Positions 1 to 10,026 are shown, counted from the first letter of the stretch. The stretch: DNA of 53,942 bases from Alphaproteobacteria bacterium (GCA_020852355.1 JADZBA010000378.1:1-53942); one strand, 5' to 3'. Numbers and translations are program-made. The notes: generated by a model not told the origin, from the letters alone.

Positions 1-306
1 CTGGCGCTGGTCGCCAACCTCGTGCTGATGGTCATCCTCAGCGGCTACGAGAACTTCGTATCGAAGATCGACGTGCGCGACCATCCCGACCGGCCGGACT
101 GGATGGGCAAGCTCGACTTCGGCGGCCTCAAGCTGAAGCTGATCTCCTCGATCGTCGCGATCTCGTCGATCCAGCTGCTCAAGACCTTCATGAATGTCGA
201 GAAGTCGTCGGACCGCGAGCTCGGCTGGATGATCGCCATCCATGCCCTCTTCATCGTCTCCGGCCTGATCCTCGCCTTCACCGAGAAGCTGTCGGCGAAG
301 AAGTAG
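1..306 (+). CDS. YqhA/UPF0114 family membrane protein, 3' part (5' end outside window)
   Basis: Frame open from base 1; LVANLVLMVILSGYENFVSKIDV...FIVSGLILAFTEKLSAKK resembles the UPF0114/YqhA family. Confidence 0.8.
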   Translation: MALVANLVLMVILSGYENFVSKIDVRDHPDRPDWMGKLDFGGLKLKLISSIVAISSIQLLKTFMNVEKSSDRELGWMIAIHALFIVSGLILAFTEKLSAKK

Positions 307-310
307 GCCG

Positions 311-349
311 GGCGCCGCAGGCGCCGACCTCCCCCGACGGCGCCGTCGG
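311..349. terminator. Two tandem hairpins between convergent genes (possible bidirectional terminator)
   Basis: GGCGCC-GCA-GGCGCC at 311-325 and perfect palindrome CCGACGGCGCCGTCGG at 334-349, between convergent stop codons; no clear T-tract. Confidence 0.45.
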
Positions 350-354
350 CCCCC

Positions 355-1263
355 TCAGCCGAGCATCGGCCTGGGCGTGCCGCGCACCAGGGTCATGTAG
401 TCGTCGTAGAGCACCTGGCTCATGCGGCCCGGCGTGAAGGTGAGGTCGTCGATCTGGCCGACGGGGGTGACCTCGGCGGCGCTGCCGGTGAGGAAGACCT
501 CGGTGGCGTTCTTCAGCTCCGACGGTTCGATGTGGCGCTCGACCACCTCGATCTGCCGGTCGCGCGCCAGGCGCATGACCGTGCGCCGGGTGATGCCGTC
601 GAGGAAGCAGTCGGGCTTGGGCGTATGGAGCTTGCCGTCGATCGCCAGGAACAGGTTGGCGCCGGTCGCCTCGGCCAGCAGGCCGCGATAGTCGAGCATC
701 AGGGCGTCGTGGAAGCCCTCCTTCTCGGCAGCGTGCTTGCTGATCGTGCAGATCATGTAGAGCCCGGCCGCCTTGCTGGCGGTCGGCGCGGTGTCCGGCG
801 CCGGGCGGCGCCACTTCGACACCGTCATCTTGATGCCCTTGGCGCGCGCCTCGGGCGAGAAGTAGGACGGCCACTCCCAGGCGGCGATGGCGAGATGGAT
901 GGTGTTCGCCTGCGCCGACACGCCCATCATCTCGCTGCCGCGCCAGGCGATCGGACGGACATAGCCGTCGGTGATGCCGTGGGCGGCGACCACCGCCCGC
1001 TTTGCCGCCTCGATCTCCGCGACGGAATAGGGGATGGTGAAGTCGAGCAGCGCGGCGGAGCGGTGCAGGCGCTTGGTGTGGGCCTCGCTCTCGAAGATGT
1101 TGCCGCTGTAGACGCGTTCGCCCTCGAACACCGCGCTGGCATAATGCAGTCCGTGGGTCAGCACATGCACCTTGGCATCGCGCCAGGGGATCATCGCGCC
1201 GTCCATCCACATCACGCCGTCGCGGTTGTCGAAGGGAATCATCGCCATCTGGGGGCTCCTCAT
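355..1263 (-). CDS. ilvE: Branched-chain amino acid aminotransferase
   Basis: Class IV aminotransferase: GVMWMDG...HGLHYASAVFEGERVY, EATGANLFLAIDGKLHTP, FLDGITRRTVMRLA. True start may be the downstream MAMIPFDNRDG. Confidence 0.93.
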   Translation of the reverse strand: MRSPQMAMIPFDNRDGVMWMDGAMIPWRDAKVHVLTHGLHYASAVFEGERVYSGNIFESEAHTKRLHRSAALLDFTIPYSVAEIEAAKRAVVAAHGITDGYVRPIAWRGSEMMGVSAQANTIHLAIAAWEWPSYFSPEARAKGIKMTVSKWRRPAPDTAPTASKAAGLYMICTISKHAAEKEGFHDALMLDYRGLLAEATGANLFLAIDGKLHTPKPDCFLDGITRRTVMRLARDRQIEVVERHIEPSELKNATEVFLTGSAAEVTPVGQIDDLTFTPGRMSQVLYDDYMTLVRGTPRPMLG

Positions 1264-1322
1264 GCTCAGATTATGTCGTTTTCGATGAAAGACTCGTAAC
1301 AGTCCGCACGAGATCCATCAAC

Positions 1323-1820
1323 ATGGCTGACATAAAGGCACCGACCCACCTGCTGTTCCTGCGCGAGGAGGAGCTGCGCCAGGGGATCGAGCTGCTGTAC
1401 TTCGCCTACCGCGACTTCACCGCCGAGCCCGACCAGATGCTCGCCCGCTACGGCTTCGGACGGGCCCACCACCGCGTCATCTACTTCGTCGGCCGCCACC
1501 CCGGGATGACCGTCTCGGAGCTGCTGGGCATCCTGCGCATCACCAAGCAGAGCCTGTCGCGCGTGCTGGGACAGCTCGTGGAGGAGGGCTTCATCGTGCA
1601 GCAGCCGGGCGCCCGCGACCGCAGGCAGCGGCTGCTGACGCTGACCGAGAAGGGCACCCAGCTCGAGCGGCAGCTCTCGCAGAACCAGCGCGACCGCATC
1701 GCCCGCGCCTACCGCCGCGCCGGCGCCGACGCCGTGGAGGGCTTCCGCCGCGTCATGCTGGGCATCGTCAACGAGGCCGACCAGAAGCGCTTCGATCGTT
1801 CCAGGGAGCCGACGCCGTGA
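1323..1820 (+). CDS. MarR-family transcriptional regulator (PetP-like)
   Basis: wHTH GMTVSELLGILRITKQSLSRVLGQLVEEGFIVQQPGARDRRQRLLTLTEKG; overlaps the following response regulator gene, as in petP-petR arrangements. Confidence 0.88.
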   Translation: MADIKAPTHLLFLREEELRQGIELLYFAYRDFTAEPDQMLARYGFGRAHHRVIYFVGRHPGMTVSELLGILRITKQSLSRVLGQLVEEGFIVQQPGARDRRQRLLTLTEKGTQLERQLSQNQRDRIARAYRRAGADAVEGFRRVMLGIVNEADQKRFDRSREPTP

Positions 1821-2530
1821 CCGGCACCGACATGCCGTCCCCCGAATCCGCCGCCGACGACGCGCCGCATGTGCTCGTGGTCGACGACGACCAGCGGCTG
1901 CGCGCCCTGCTGCGCCGCTACCTCGCCGAGAACGGCTTCCGCGTCACCGCGGCGGCCGACGCCGCCGAGGCGCGCGCGCAGCTCGCCGCCATCGACTTCG
2001 ACGCCCTCGTGCTCGACGTGATGATGCCGGGCGAGAGCGGCCTCGACCTGACGCAGTCGCTGCGCGCGACCAGCGACATGCCGATCCTGCTGCTGACCGC
2101 GATGGGCGAGGCCGCCAACCGCATCGCCGGCCTGGAGCGCGGCGCCGACGACTATCTGCCGAAGCCCTTCGAGCCGCGCGAGCTGGTGCTGCGGCTGCAG
2201 ACCATCCTGCGCCGCCGGCGCAGCGCCGCGGCGCCGGAGCTCGTGCAGTTCGGCCCGTTCCGCTTCGAGCCGCGCCGGGGCGAGCTGCGCCGCGGCCCGG
2301 CGATCGTGCGCCTGACCCAGGCGGAGACCGGGCTGCTGCGCGTGCTGGCCGAGAGCCCGGGCGTCGCCGTCTCCCGCGAGGGGCTGGCCGAGGCAATCGG
2401 CATCCAGGGCAGCGCGCGCACCGTCGACGTGCAGATGACCCGGCTGCGCCGCAAGGTCGAGGCCGACCCGAAATACCCGCGCTACCTCCAGACCGTGCGC
2501 GGCACCGGCTACGTGCTGATCCCGGACTGA
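1817..2530 (+). CDS. OmpR-family two-component response regulator (PetR-like)
   Basis: Receiver domain (HVLVVDDDQRLRALLRRYL, LVLDVMMPGESG, KPF) plus Trans_Reg_C wHTH; GTG start overlaps the MarR stop. Confidence 0.93.
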   Translation: MTGTDMPSPESAADDAPHVLVVDDDQRLRALLRRYLAENGFRVTAAADAAEARAQLAAIDFDALVLDVMMPGESGLDLTQSLRATSDMPILLLTAMGEAANRIAGLERGADDYLPKPFEPRELVLRLQTILRRRRSAAAPELVQFGPFRFEPRRGELRRGPAIVRLTQAETGLLRVLAESPGVAVSREGLAEAIGIQGSARTVDVQMTRLRRKVEADPKYPRYLQTVRGTGYVLIPD

Positions 2531-2533
2531 GCG

Positions 2534-3856
2534 ATGGATGCGTCCGCCCTGCGGCGCCGCCTCCTGCCCCGTTCGCTGTTCGGGCGGTCGCTGCTGATCA
2601 TCGTCATGCCGCTGCTGGTGGTGCAGATCGTCTCGACCTGGTTCTTCTACGATCGCCACTGGGACGTCGTCGCCCGCCGCCTCGCCCAGGCGATCGCCGG
2701 CGACGTCGCCGCGGTGGTGGAGATGCACGAGCGGGCGCGCAACGACGTCGAGCGCAACGAGGTGGCGCTGCTGGCGCTGCGCCACATGGACCTGCGCGTC
2801 GACTGGCGGCCGGGGCAGCGGCTGCCGCCGATCGATCGGGCACCGGACGACTTCTTCATCGCCGGCCAGCTCTACGCCGCGCTGCGCGAGCGCGTCGACC
2901 GGCCGGTCGCCATCGATCCGGAGTCGCGCCCGCGCCAAGTCGAGATCCTGGTCGAGCTCGCCGACGGCGTGCTGGAGGTGATGGCGCCGCAGAAGCGGCT
3001 GTTCACCTCGACCGCCTACCTCATCATCCTGTGGACGATCGGCTCCTCGCTCGTCCTGTTCGCGGTCGCGTCGCTCTTCATGCGCAACCAGGTGAAACCG
3101 ATCCGCCGGCTCGCCGCCGCCGCCGAGAGCTTCGGCAAGGGCCGCGACGTCCCCGGATTCAAGCCCGAAGGAGCGACCGAGGTGCGCCAGGCCGCCGCCG
3201 CCTTCCTGGTGATGCGTGAGCGCATCCAGCGCCAGATCGCCCAGCGCACCACCATGCTGGCTGGTGTCTCGCACGACCTGCGCACGCCGCTGACGCGCAT
3301 GAAGCTCGGGCTGGCGCTGCTGCCGCAGAGCGCCGACACCGCCGATCTGCAGGGCGACATCACCGAGATGGAGCGGATGATCCAGGGCTACCTGGACTTC
3401 ACCCGCGGCGCCGGCGACGAGACGCCGGTCGACACCGACCTCGGCCATCTGCTCGAGGAGGTGGCGGCGGGCGCCCGGCGCGACGGCGTCGAGATCGCGC
3501 TGGCCACCCAGGGCGCGATGGTGCTGCCGGTCCGCCCCAACGCCCTGAAGCGCTGCATCGGCAACCTCGCCGCCAACGCCGCGCGGCACGGCAAGCGGGT
3601 GTGGATCGGGGCGATCCGCCGCGGCCGCTCGATCGACATCGTCGTCGACGACGACGGCCCCGGCGTGCCCGAGGCGGAGCGCGAGAACGTGTTCCGGCCC
3701 TTCTACCGCGTCGACCAGTCGCGCAACCCGGCGACCGGCGGGGTCGGCCTCGGCCTCACCATCGCCCGCGACGTCGCCCGCGGCCATGGCGGCGACCTCC
3801 TGCTCGAGACCTCGCCCCAGGGCGGCCTGCGCGCCCGTGTCACCTTGCCGCTGTGA
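2534..3856 (+). CDS. EnvZ-like sensor histidine kinase
   Basis: TM/HAMP region, H-box GVSHDLRTPLTRMKLGLALL, N-box GNLAANAARHG, G-boxes DDDGPGVPE and GGVGLGLTIARDV. Confidence 0.93.
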   Translation: MDASALRRRLLPRSLFGRSLLIIVMPLLVVQIVSTWFFYDRHWDVVARRLAQAIAGDVAAVVEMHERARNDVERNEVALLALRHMDLRVDWRPGQRLPPIDRAPDDFFIAGQLYAALRERVDRPVAIDPESRPRQVEILVELADGVLEVMAPQKRLFTSTAYLIILWTIGSSLVLFAVASLFMRNQVKPIRRLAAAAESFGKGRDVPGFKPEGATEVRQAAAAFLVMRERIQRQIAQRTTMLAGVSHDLRTPLTRMKLGLALLPQSADTADLQGDITEMERMIQGYLDFTRGAGDETPVDTDLGHLLEEVAAGARRDGVEIALATQGAMVLPVRPNALKRCIGNLAANAARHGKRVWIGAIRRGRSIDIVVDDDGPGVPEAERENVFRPFYRVDQSRNPATGGVGLGLTIARDVARGHGGDLLLETSPQGGLRARVTLPL

Positions 3857-3881
3857 GCCGCGCGGGGCAGAAGGGGCAGCG

Positions 3882-5108
3882 ATGAGTGCCGCGCCCGATC
3901 CGACCCCTGCCACCGCACCGGCCGACCGTCCGGCGCGGCGGCTGGACGGGCTGCTGCAGCCGCTCGGCACCGAGCGCTTCTTCGCCGAAGGGTTCGGCCG
4001 GCGCACCCTGCACCTCCAGGGGACCGCGGCCCGCGTCGCCGACGTCATGACGCTGGCCGAGCTGAACCGGCTGCTCAACATGACGACGGTGTGGACGCCG
4101 CGCACCCTGCAGATCGTCATCGACCGCAGGGCCGTCGTCGCCGAGGAGTATTGCCGGCCGGCGCGCGACACCGAAGGGCTGCGCCCGGTGCCCGCCCTGG
4201 TGACCGAATGGCTGCGCCGCGGCGCCAGCCTGGTGCTGAACAACATCAGCGAGCTCAACGACGGCATGGCCGAGATCGCCGCCGGGCTGCGGGCCGCGAC
4301 CGGGGCCGGCGTGCAGGCCAACCTCTACTTCTCGCGCCGGGGCCGCCAGGCCTTCGCGCCGCACTACGACACGCACGAGGTCTTCGCCCTGCACTGCCAC
4401 GGCGAGAAGCGCTGGCGGATCTTCGCCAACCGCGCCGACGCGCCGACGCAGCGCAGCCAGGCCGTCGACCGCGATCTCGGGCACAAGCGCCCGGAGGGCG
4501 AGAGGATGCACGAGGTCACGCTGCGCCCGGGCGACCTCCTGTACCTGCCGCGCGGCCAGTTCCACGACGCGCTGGCGTCGAGCGAGGCGACGATCCATGT
4601 CAGCTTCGCCGTCTCGATGCCGATCGGCGTCGACCTGCTGCGCTTCCTCGCCGACGAGGGCGTGCTCGACGGCGCCCTGCGCCGCGACCTGCCGCGGGGG
4701 CTCGCCCCCGACGCCCTCGCCGCGGCGGCCGGCCGCGTCGGGGAGCGCCTCGGCGCCATGACGCGCGACCCGCGCTTCCTCGACGCCCTGCGCCGCCATC
4801 TGCTGGCACGCGCACCGGCCTTCGATCGCTACGATCTGGCGGCGGCCCTCGCCGCCCCGGTGCGCTACCGTCCCGCGCGCGACGGCGGCACCACCCTGCG
4901 CCGCGAGGGCGACGGGCTGGTCGCCGAAGGGCGCTTCGGCCGCCGACCGATCCCGCCGCGGCTGCACCCGGTCGTGCAGTGGGCGGCCGCCCGCCAAGCG
5001 CCCTTCGCCCGCGACGATGTCGCGGGCGCGTTTCCCGGCCTCACCGACCCGCAGGTCGACCAGGCGATCGAGAGTCTCCTGAACCTGGCCGTCGTCGAGC
5101 TCGCCTGA
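3882..5108 (+). CDS. JmjC/cupin-type 2-oxoglutarate oxygenase (ribosomal-oxygenase/YcfD-like)
   Basis: HYDTHEVFALHCHGEKRWRIF (HxD) and LYLPRGQFHDALASSEATIHVSF typical of the cupin_4 family; ATG at 3882 chosen over the ORF-track start at 3786. Confidence 0.82.
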   Translation: MSAAPDPTPATAPADRPARRLDGLLQPLGTERFFAEGFGRRTLHLQGTAARVADVMTLAELNRLLNMTTVWTPRTLQIVIDRRAVVAEEYCRPARDTEGLRPVPALVTEWLRRGASLVLNNISELNDGMAEIAAGLRAATGAGVQANLYFSRRGRQAFAPHYDTHEVFALHCHGEKRWRIFANRADAPTQRSQAVDRDLGHKRPEGERMHEVTLRPGDLLYLPRGQFHDALASSEATIHVSFAVSMPIGVDLLRFLADEGVLDGALRRDLPRGLAPDALAAAAGRVGERLGAMTRDPRFLDALRRHLLARAPAFDRYDLAAALAAPVRYRPARDGGTTLRREGDGLVAEGRFGRRPIPPRLHPVVQWAAARQAPFARDDVAGAFPGLTDPQVDQAIESLLNLAVVELA

Positions 5109-5122
5109 CCGGCCGGTCCGGT

Positions 5123-5962
5123 TCAGCGACCGCTGCCCCCGCGCTCCTCCGGCAGCGACAGCAGCACGCCGTCGCGCTGCGCCTTGAGGCGCGTCGCCTC
5201 GGCGGCGAGGCGGCGATAGGAGCGGATGCCGAGCGGGATCAGGGCGATGTAGACGAGGCCCAGGACCACCAGGGTCAGCCACGGCTCGCTGACGCCGCCC
5301 GCCGCCAGGACGCCGACGCCGAGCAGCGCGAGCGGCACCTGCGACTGCGGCACCCGCAGCTTCTTGAAGGCGTAGGTCGGGATGCTGCTGATCATCATCG
5401 CCGCGACCGCGATCAGCCACACCGCGTTGACCAGCGGATGGGCGAAGAAGGCGCCGGGGAACTGCTGCGCCAGGATCATCGGCAGGATGGCGAGGCCGGC
5501 GCCGGCCGGCGCCGGCACGCCGCTGAAGAAGTTGTAGGCCCAGGGCGGCAGGTCGGGATCGTTGAGGCGGGCGTTGAAGCGAGCGAGACGGAGCGCGCAG
5601 CAGGTGACGTAGACCAGCGCGACGATCCAGCCGAGGCCGCCGATGCCCTTCAGCGCGAACTGGTGCACCAGCACCCCGGGGGCGACGCCGAAGGCGATCA
5701 CGTCGGACAGCGAATCGAGCTGCGCGCCGAAGCCCGACGTACCGCCGATCAGCCGGGCGATGCGCCCGTCCAGCCCGTCGAGCACGGCGGCCAGCACGAC
5801 CATGCCGATCGCGAGATCCCAGCGCCCTTCCAGGCCGAAGCGCAGCGCGGTCATCCCGGCGGCCAGCGCCAGCACCGTCAGCACGTTGGGGATCAGCCGG
5901 TTGATCGGCAGCGCGCGCAGCCGGCCCGAGGAACGGCGGCGCAGGCGATGGCGGATCTTCAT
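5123..5962 (-). CDS. pssA: CDP-diacylglycerol--serine O-phosphatidyltransferase
   Basis: CDP-alcohol phosphotransferase motif [34 protein letters not shown]; 4-nt overlap with psd. Confidence 0.95.
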   Translation of the reverse strand: MKIRHRLRRRSSGRLRALPINRLIPNVLTVLALAAGMTALRFGLEGRWDLAIGMVVLAAVLDGLDGRIARLIGGTSGFGAQLDSLSDVIAFGVAPGVLVHQFALKGIGGLGWIVALVYVTCCALRLARFNARLNDPDLPPWAYNFFSGVPAPAGAGLAILPMILAQQFPGAFFAHPLVNAVWLIAVAAMMISSIPTYAFKKLRVPQSQVPLALLGVGVLAAGGVSEPWLTLVVLGLVYIALIPLGIRSYRRLAAEATRLKAQRDGVLLSLPEERGGSGR

Positions 5963-6645
5963 CGGAGCACTCCTCTGCGGGGCGGCTCGTCGGCCGCGAG
6001 ATCGGCGATCACCGTCTCGCCGCCGACCGACCGCTGGCCTTCGACGACCAGAGGCGCCGCGCCGTCGGGCAGGTAGACGTCGACCCGGCTGCCGAACCGG
6101 ATCATCCCGAAACGCTCGCCGGTGGCCAGGCGTTCACCCGCGCGCGTCCAGCACTTGATGCGCCGCGCCACCAGGCCGGCGATCTGCACGACCGCGAGGT
6201 CGCGGCCGTCGTCGGTGGTGAGCGCGAGACCCATGCGCTCGTTCTCGACGCTCGCCTTGTCCAGCGAGGCGTTGAGGAACTTGCCCGGGCGGTAGGCGAC
6301 ATGCCGGACCGTGGCGGCGATCGGCATGCGGTTCACATGCACGTCGAAGACGTCCATGAAGATGCTGACCCGCGGCCGCGGCAGCTCGCCGAGGCCGAGC
6401 TCCGGCGGCGGCACGCCCGGCTCGACGAGCTGGACCACGCCGTCGGCCGGGCTGACGACCAGCCCCGCGCGATCCGGCACGACGCGCGCCGGGTCGCGGA
6501 AGAAATAGGCGCACCACGCGGTCAGCAGCAGGCCGAGCCAGCCGAGCGGCTGCCACAGTAACGCCAGCCCCGCCGCGACGACGGCGAACAAGGCGACGAA
6601 GGGCCAGCCTTCGCGGTGGATCGGGGCGATGTGGCGCGGGCGCAT
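5959..6645 (-). CDS. psd: Phosphatidylserine decarboxylase (short form)
   Basis: [35 protein letters not shown] (processing-site region). Confidence 0.93.
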   Translation of the reverse strand: MRPRHIAPIHREGWPFVALFAVVAAGLALLWQPLGWLGLLLTAWCAYFFRDPARVVPDRAGLVVSPADGVVQLVEPGVPPPELGLGELPRPRVSIFMDVFDVHVNRMPIAATVRHVAYRPGKFLNASLDKASVENERMGLALTTDDGRDLAVVQIAGLVARRIKCWTRAGERLATGERFGMIRFGSRVDVYLPDGAAPLVVEGQRSVGGETVIADLAADEPPRRGVLR

Positions 6646-6754
6646 GCGGCTGGGCGTCTCGCTGTTCGGCGGGCGATCCTACGCGCAACCGGCCGCGAAA
6701 TCAGCGCCGGCGATGCGTCGCGTGCGCTGTTCGGGCCGGCCGGTGCGAGAACGC

Positions 6755-7312
6755 CTATCCCGCTTCCAGCTCGGTGTCCCAGTACAGGAAGTCGCGCCAG
6801 CTCTGGTGCAGATAGTTGGGCGGGAAGGACCGGCCGTGCTCCTGGAGCTGGTGCGTCGTCGGCTGGAGCGGGCGCACGCGCGGCCACATGCCGGCCTCGC
6901 GCGGCAGGCGGCTGCCCTTCAGCAGGTTGCAGCCGGCGCAGGCGGTGACGACGTTCTCCCACGTCGTCCGGCCGCCGCGCGAGCGCGGCTGGACATGATC
7001 GAAGGTCAGCTCGTGGGTCGGGAACGGCCCGCCGCAGTACTGGCAGTGGAAGCGGTCGCGCAGGAAGACGTTGAAGCGGGTGAAGGCCGGGCGGCGCTCC
7101 GTCGCCACGAACTCCTTCAGCGCGATGACGCTGGGCAGGCGCATCTCGAAGCTGGGGGAGCGGATCACCCGGTCGTATTCCGAGACGATGTTGACGCGAC
7201 CGAGGAACACCGCCTTGACCGCGTCCTGCCAGGACCAGAGCGAAAGCGGGAAATAGCTGAGCGGGCGGAAATCCGCGTTCAGCACCAGCGCTGGGCTCGC
7301 CTCGAGCGACAC
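6755..7312 (-). CDS. HNH endonuclease family protein
   Basis: RDRFHCQYCGGPFPTHELTFDHVQPRSRGGRTTWENVVTACAGCNLLKGSR; GTG start. Confidence 0.88.
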   Translation of the reverse strand: MSLEASPALVLNADFRPLSYFPLSLWSWQDAVKAVFLGRVNIVSEYDRVIRSPSFEMRLPSVIALKEFVATERRPAFTRFNVFLRDRFHCQYCGGPFPTHELTFDHVQPRSRGGRTTWENVVTACAGCNLLKGSRLPREAGMWPRVRPLQPTTHQLQEHGRSFPPNYLHQSWRDFLYWDTELEAG

Positions 7313-7473
7313 GGGTCGGTTGCCCTTCCTGTCGGGCCCCTGCGGCTGTCCGCCGCGACCCGGCGCCCCTTAGCACGAAAACGGTTACGGACTGATAACG
7401 GATGCGCCCTTCCGGCACAACATGTTGATAAAGATGGGGCCTCGCCGCCGAAAAATCGAGTCCGCCGCCGCCG

Positions 7474-8127
7474 TCAGGGCGCGAAGGCATCCTGCAGGAA
7501 GGCCGTCGCAAGGCGCAGCCCGGCCTCGTCGATCGAGTGGCCGACGCCCGGCCGGCGCTCGGTCGCGACGGCGACGCCGACGGCGTCCAGCGCGGCGGCG
7601 GCCGTCGCCATCGCCTGGAACGGCACCACCGGATCGGCGTCGCCATGGACCAGCAGGACCGGCGGGCGCGAACGCACCTCCTCCGCCAGGCGCTCGCCGG
7701 CGAGCAGCGCGCCCGAGAACCCGACCACCCCCGCTGCGGCGCGCCCGCGCCTGGGCGCCACGTGCAGCGACATCATGGTGCCCTGGGAGAAGCCGACGAA
7801 GGCGAGCCGGTCGTCGCCCAGGCCGTGCCGTGCGAGGAGGTCGTCGACATAGGCGTCCAGCAGCGGCGCCGCCGCCTGGACGCCGGCCAGCATCATCGCC
7901 GGGCTGCGGTCCTGGAGGCTGAACCACTGGTAGCCGTAGGGTGCCATGTCGCAGGGAAAGGGAGCGTTGGGGGCGGCGAACGCGGCGTGCGGCAGCGCCT
8001 GGGCGAGGTACGGCGCCAGGCCGATCAGGTCGTCGCCGTCGGCGCCCAGCCCGTGCAGCAGCAGCACGATCTCGCGCGCGGGGCCGCCGGCGGCCGGATC
8101 CCTGGTCGGTCCCGAAAGCTCCATCAT
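7474..8127 (-). CDS. Alpha/beta hydrolase (phospholipase/carboxylesterase family)
   Basis: LLLHGLGADGDDLIGLAPYL, nucleophile FVGFSQGTMMSL, HGDADPVVPF, GVGHSID. Confidence 0.9.
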   Translation of the reverse strand: MMELSGPTRDPAAGGPAREIVLLLHGLGADGDDLIGLAPYLAQALPHAAFAAPNAPFPCDMAPYGYQWFSLQDRSPAMMLAGVQAAAPLLDAYVDDLLARHGLGDDRLAFVGFSQGTMMSLHVAPRRGRAAAGVVGFSGALLAGERLAEEVRSRPPVLLVHGDADPVVPFQAMATAAAALDAVGVAVATERRPGVGHSIDEAGLRLATAFLQDAFAP

Positions 8128-8203
8128 CGCCGGCCGTCCCTCTGCTAGATTGCCGCCCGCTCCGGACGGCGAACCTACCTAGCGAAAAAACACCCGAGCC
8201 GCC

Positions 8204-9040
8204 ATGACCGAGGTCGTCACCCGCTTCGCCCCGAGCCCGACGGGGCGGCTGCATCTCGGCCACGCCCATTCCGCCCTGCAGGGCTGGACCGCGGCGCGAC
8301 GCGCCGGCGGCCGCTTCCTGCTGCGCATCGAGGACATCGACGCCACCCGCTGCCGGCCGGAGTTCACCGCCGCCATCCTGGAAGACCTCGCCTGGCTCGG
8401 CCTCGACTGGGACGGCCCGGTCCGCATCCAGTCGACGCACTTCGACGACTATCGCGCGGCGCTCGACCGGCTGGACGCGATGGGCCTGCTCTATCCCTGC
8501 TTCTGCACCCGCGGCGACATCCGGGCGGAGATCGCGCGCGCCGGCGCGGCACCCCACGGGCCGGAGGGCCCCGTCTATCCGGGCACCTGCCGGCACCTCG
8601 CCGCCGCCGAGCGCGCCCGGCGCATCGCCGCCGGCGAGCCCTGGGCGCTGCGCCTCGACATGGCCGCGGCGTCCGGGCGGGCCGGCCCGCTCGCCTGGCA
8701 CGACCGCGCCCGCGGCACCATCGCGGCCCGGCCGGAGGATCTCGGCGACGTCGTGCTGGCGCGCAAGGACACGCCCGCCAGCTACCACCTCGCCGTCACC
8801 GTCGACGACGCGGTGCAGGGAGTCACGCTGGTCACCCGCGGCGAGGACCTGCTGGAGGCGACGCATGTCCATCGCCTGCTCCAGGCGCTGCTCGGACTGC
8901 CGGTGCCCGACTGGCACCACCACGGGCTGCTGATGGACGCGAGCGGCCGGCGCTACGCCAAGCGCGACCGCGCCCTGACGCTCGCCGCGCTGCGCGCGGC
9001 CGGGCGGTCGCCGGCCGAGGTCAGGGCGATGGCCGGGTAG
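8204..9040 (+). CDS. gluQRS: Glutamyl-Q tRNA(Asp) synthetase
   Basis: RFAPSPTGRLHLGHAHSAL, LLRIEDIDATRCRPEF; lacks the C-terminal anticodon-binding domain; no KMSKS-length extension. Confidence 0.92.
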   Translation: MTEVVTRFAPSPTGRLHLGHAHSALQGWTAARRAGGRFLLRIEDIDATRCRPEFTAAILEDLAWLGLDWDGPVRIQSTHFDDYRAALDRLDAMGLLYPCFCTRGDIRAEIARAGAAPHGPEGPVYPGTCRHLAAAERARRIAAGEPWALRLDMAAASGRAGPLAWHDRARGTIAARPEDLGDVVLARKDTPASYHLAVTVDDAVQGVTLVTRGEDLLEATHVHRLLQALLGLPVPDWHHHGLLMDASGRRYAKRDRALTLAALRAAGRSPAEVRAMAG

Positions 9041-9052
9041 ACGTCCGCGCGG

Positions 9053-9898
9053 TCACCGGCGCAGGCCGCGGCAGATCGCGAGATAGTCGGGATCGCCGGG
9101 CGCCAGGATGCCGTGCCGGACGAAGAAGTCGATGAGGGTGACGTTGACGTTGAACTTGAAGTCGTCGCCATCGCGCACCCGGGCCAGCACCTCGGCCGCG
9201 GGCATGAGCGTGAAGCCGGTGATCTCGTCGTCGTTGGGCCGGGGGACGCGGTCCCCGGGCATCTCCAGGTCGTAGAGATAGAGCACGTCGTCGCGCAGGC
9301 CGCCCTCGCGCTCCATGACGTAGCTGACGATGCCGACAGGGACCGCGCGCCCGGCCACCGCCTGCGGCAGCGACGCCTCCTCCTCGGCCTCCTTGAGGAG
9401 CGTCGACCAGGGATCGTGGCCGGCGCTGATGCCGCCGGCGACCATGTTGTCGAGCTTGTCGGGGTCGACCGCCTTGTTCGGCGCGCGGCGGCCGATCCAC
9501 AGATGCAGCCCGTCCGGGCGCCGCACGTAGCCGTTGAGATGGACGCCGTAGGCGCGCACGCCCAGGCAGGCCAGCGCGCCGCGGTCGATGCGGAAGAGCG
9601 GGCGCGGATCGTCCTCGGCGCCGACGTCGAACCACTCGCCGCGCCAGGAGGCGATGCAGCCGTCCTGGACGAGCCGGCGCACGGCGAGGCCGACGGCCGC
9701 GGTCAGGGCGTCGGGGCCGGCGTCGGCCGGCACGATCCGCACGGCGTCGTCGGCGACGGCGAAGACCGCGGGGAACGCGCCCAGCGCCGGCGCCAGGTCG
9801 CGGCGGATCCGGCCGACCCGTCGTTCGCCCAGCAGCAGCGGCAGGAAGCGCGCGGGGTTCCAGGCGTTCACCACATGGATATGGCGCAGGAGGGTCAT
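9053..9898 (-). CDS. NUDIX hydrolase with N-terminal DUF4743-type domain
   Basis: DNMVAGGISAGHDPWSTLLKEAEEEASLP (NUDIX box-like); start set at MTLLRHIHVVNAWNP (9898), not the ORF-track 10177. Confidence 0.8.
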   Translation of the reverse strand: MTLLRHIHVVNAWNPARFLPLLLGERRVGRIRRDLAPALGAFPAVFAVADDAVRIVPADAGPDALTAAVGLAVRRLVQDGCIASWRGEWFDVGAEDDPRPLFRIDRGALACLGVRAYGVHLNGYVRRPDGLHLWIGRRAPNKAVDPDKLDNMVAGGISAGHDPWSTLLKEAEEEASLPQAVAGRAVPVGIVSYVMEREGGLRDDVLYLYDLEMPGDRVPRPNDDEITGFTLMPAAEVLARVRDGDDFKFNVNVTLIDFFVRHGILAPGDPDYLAICRGLRR

Positions 9899-10026
9899 GT
9901 TGGGGACAGCCTGCCGCCGTCGGGCTCGTTCGCCGATGAGACGTCCCAGAAACGGGTCAACGCCAGTGCGTCCCTCGACAAGCCCGGGATGCGTCGCCGC
10001 TGCCGGCCGCGAGCCGCCGCACCGAT

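Noticed and set aside
1709-4321. 870-aa minus-strand ORF opposite the two-component genes
   Set aside because: Antisense shadow ORF with compositional bias; the plus-strand response regulator and kinase have all the expected motifs.
4091-6076. 661-aa plus-strand ORF across the cupin gene and pssA
   Set aside because: Arg/Ala/Pro-rich frame-shifted translation of real genes on both strands.
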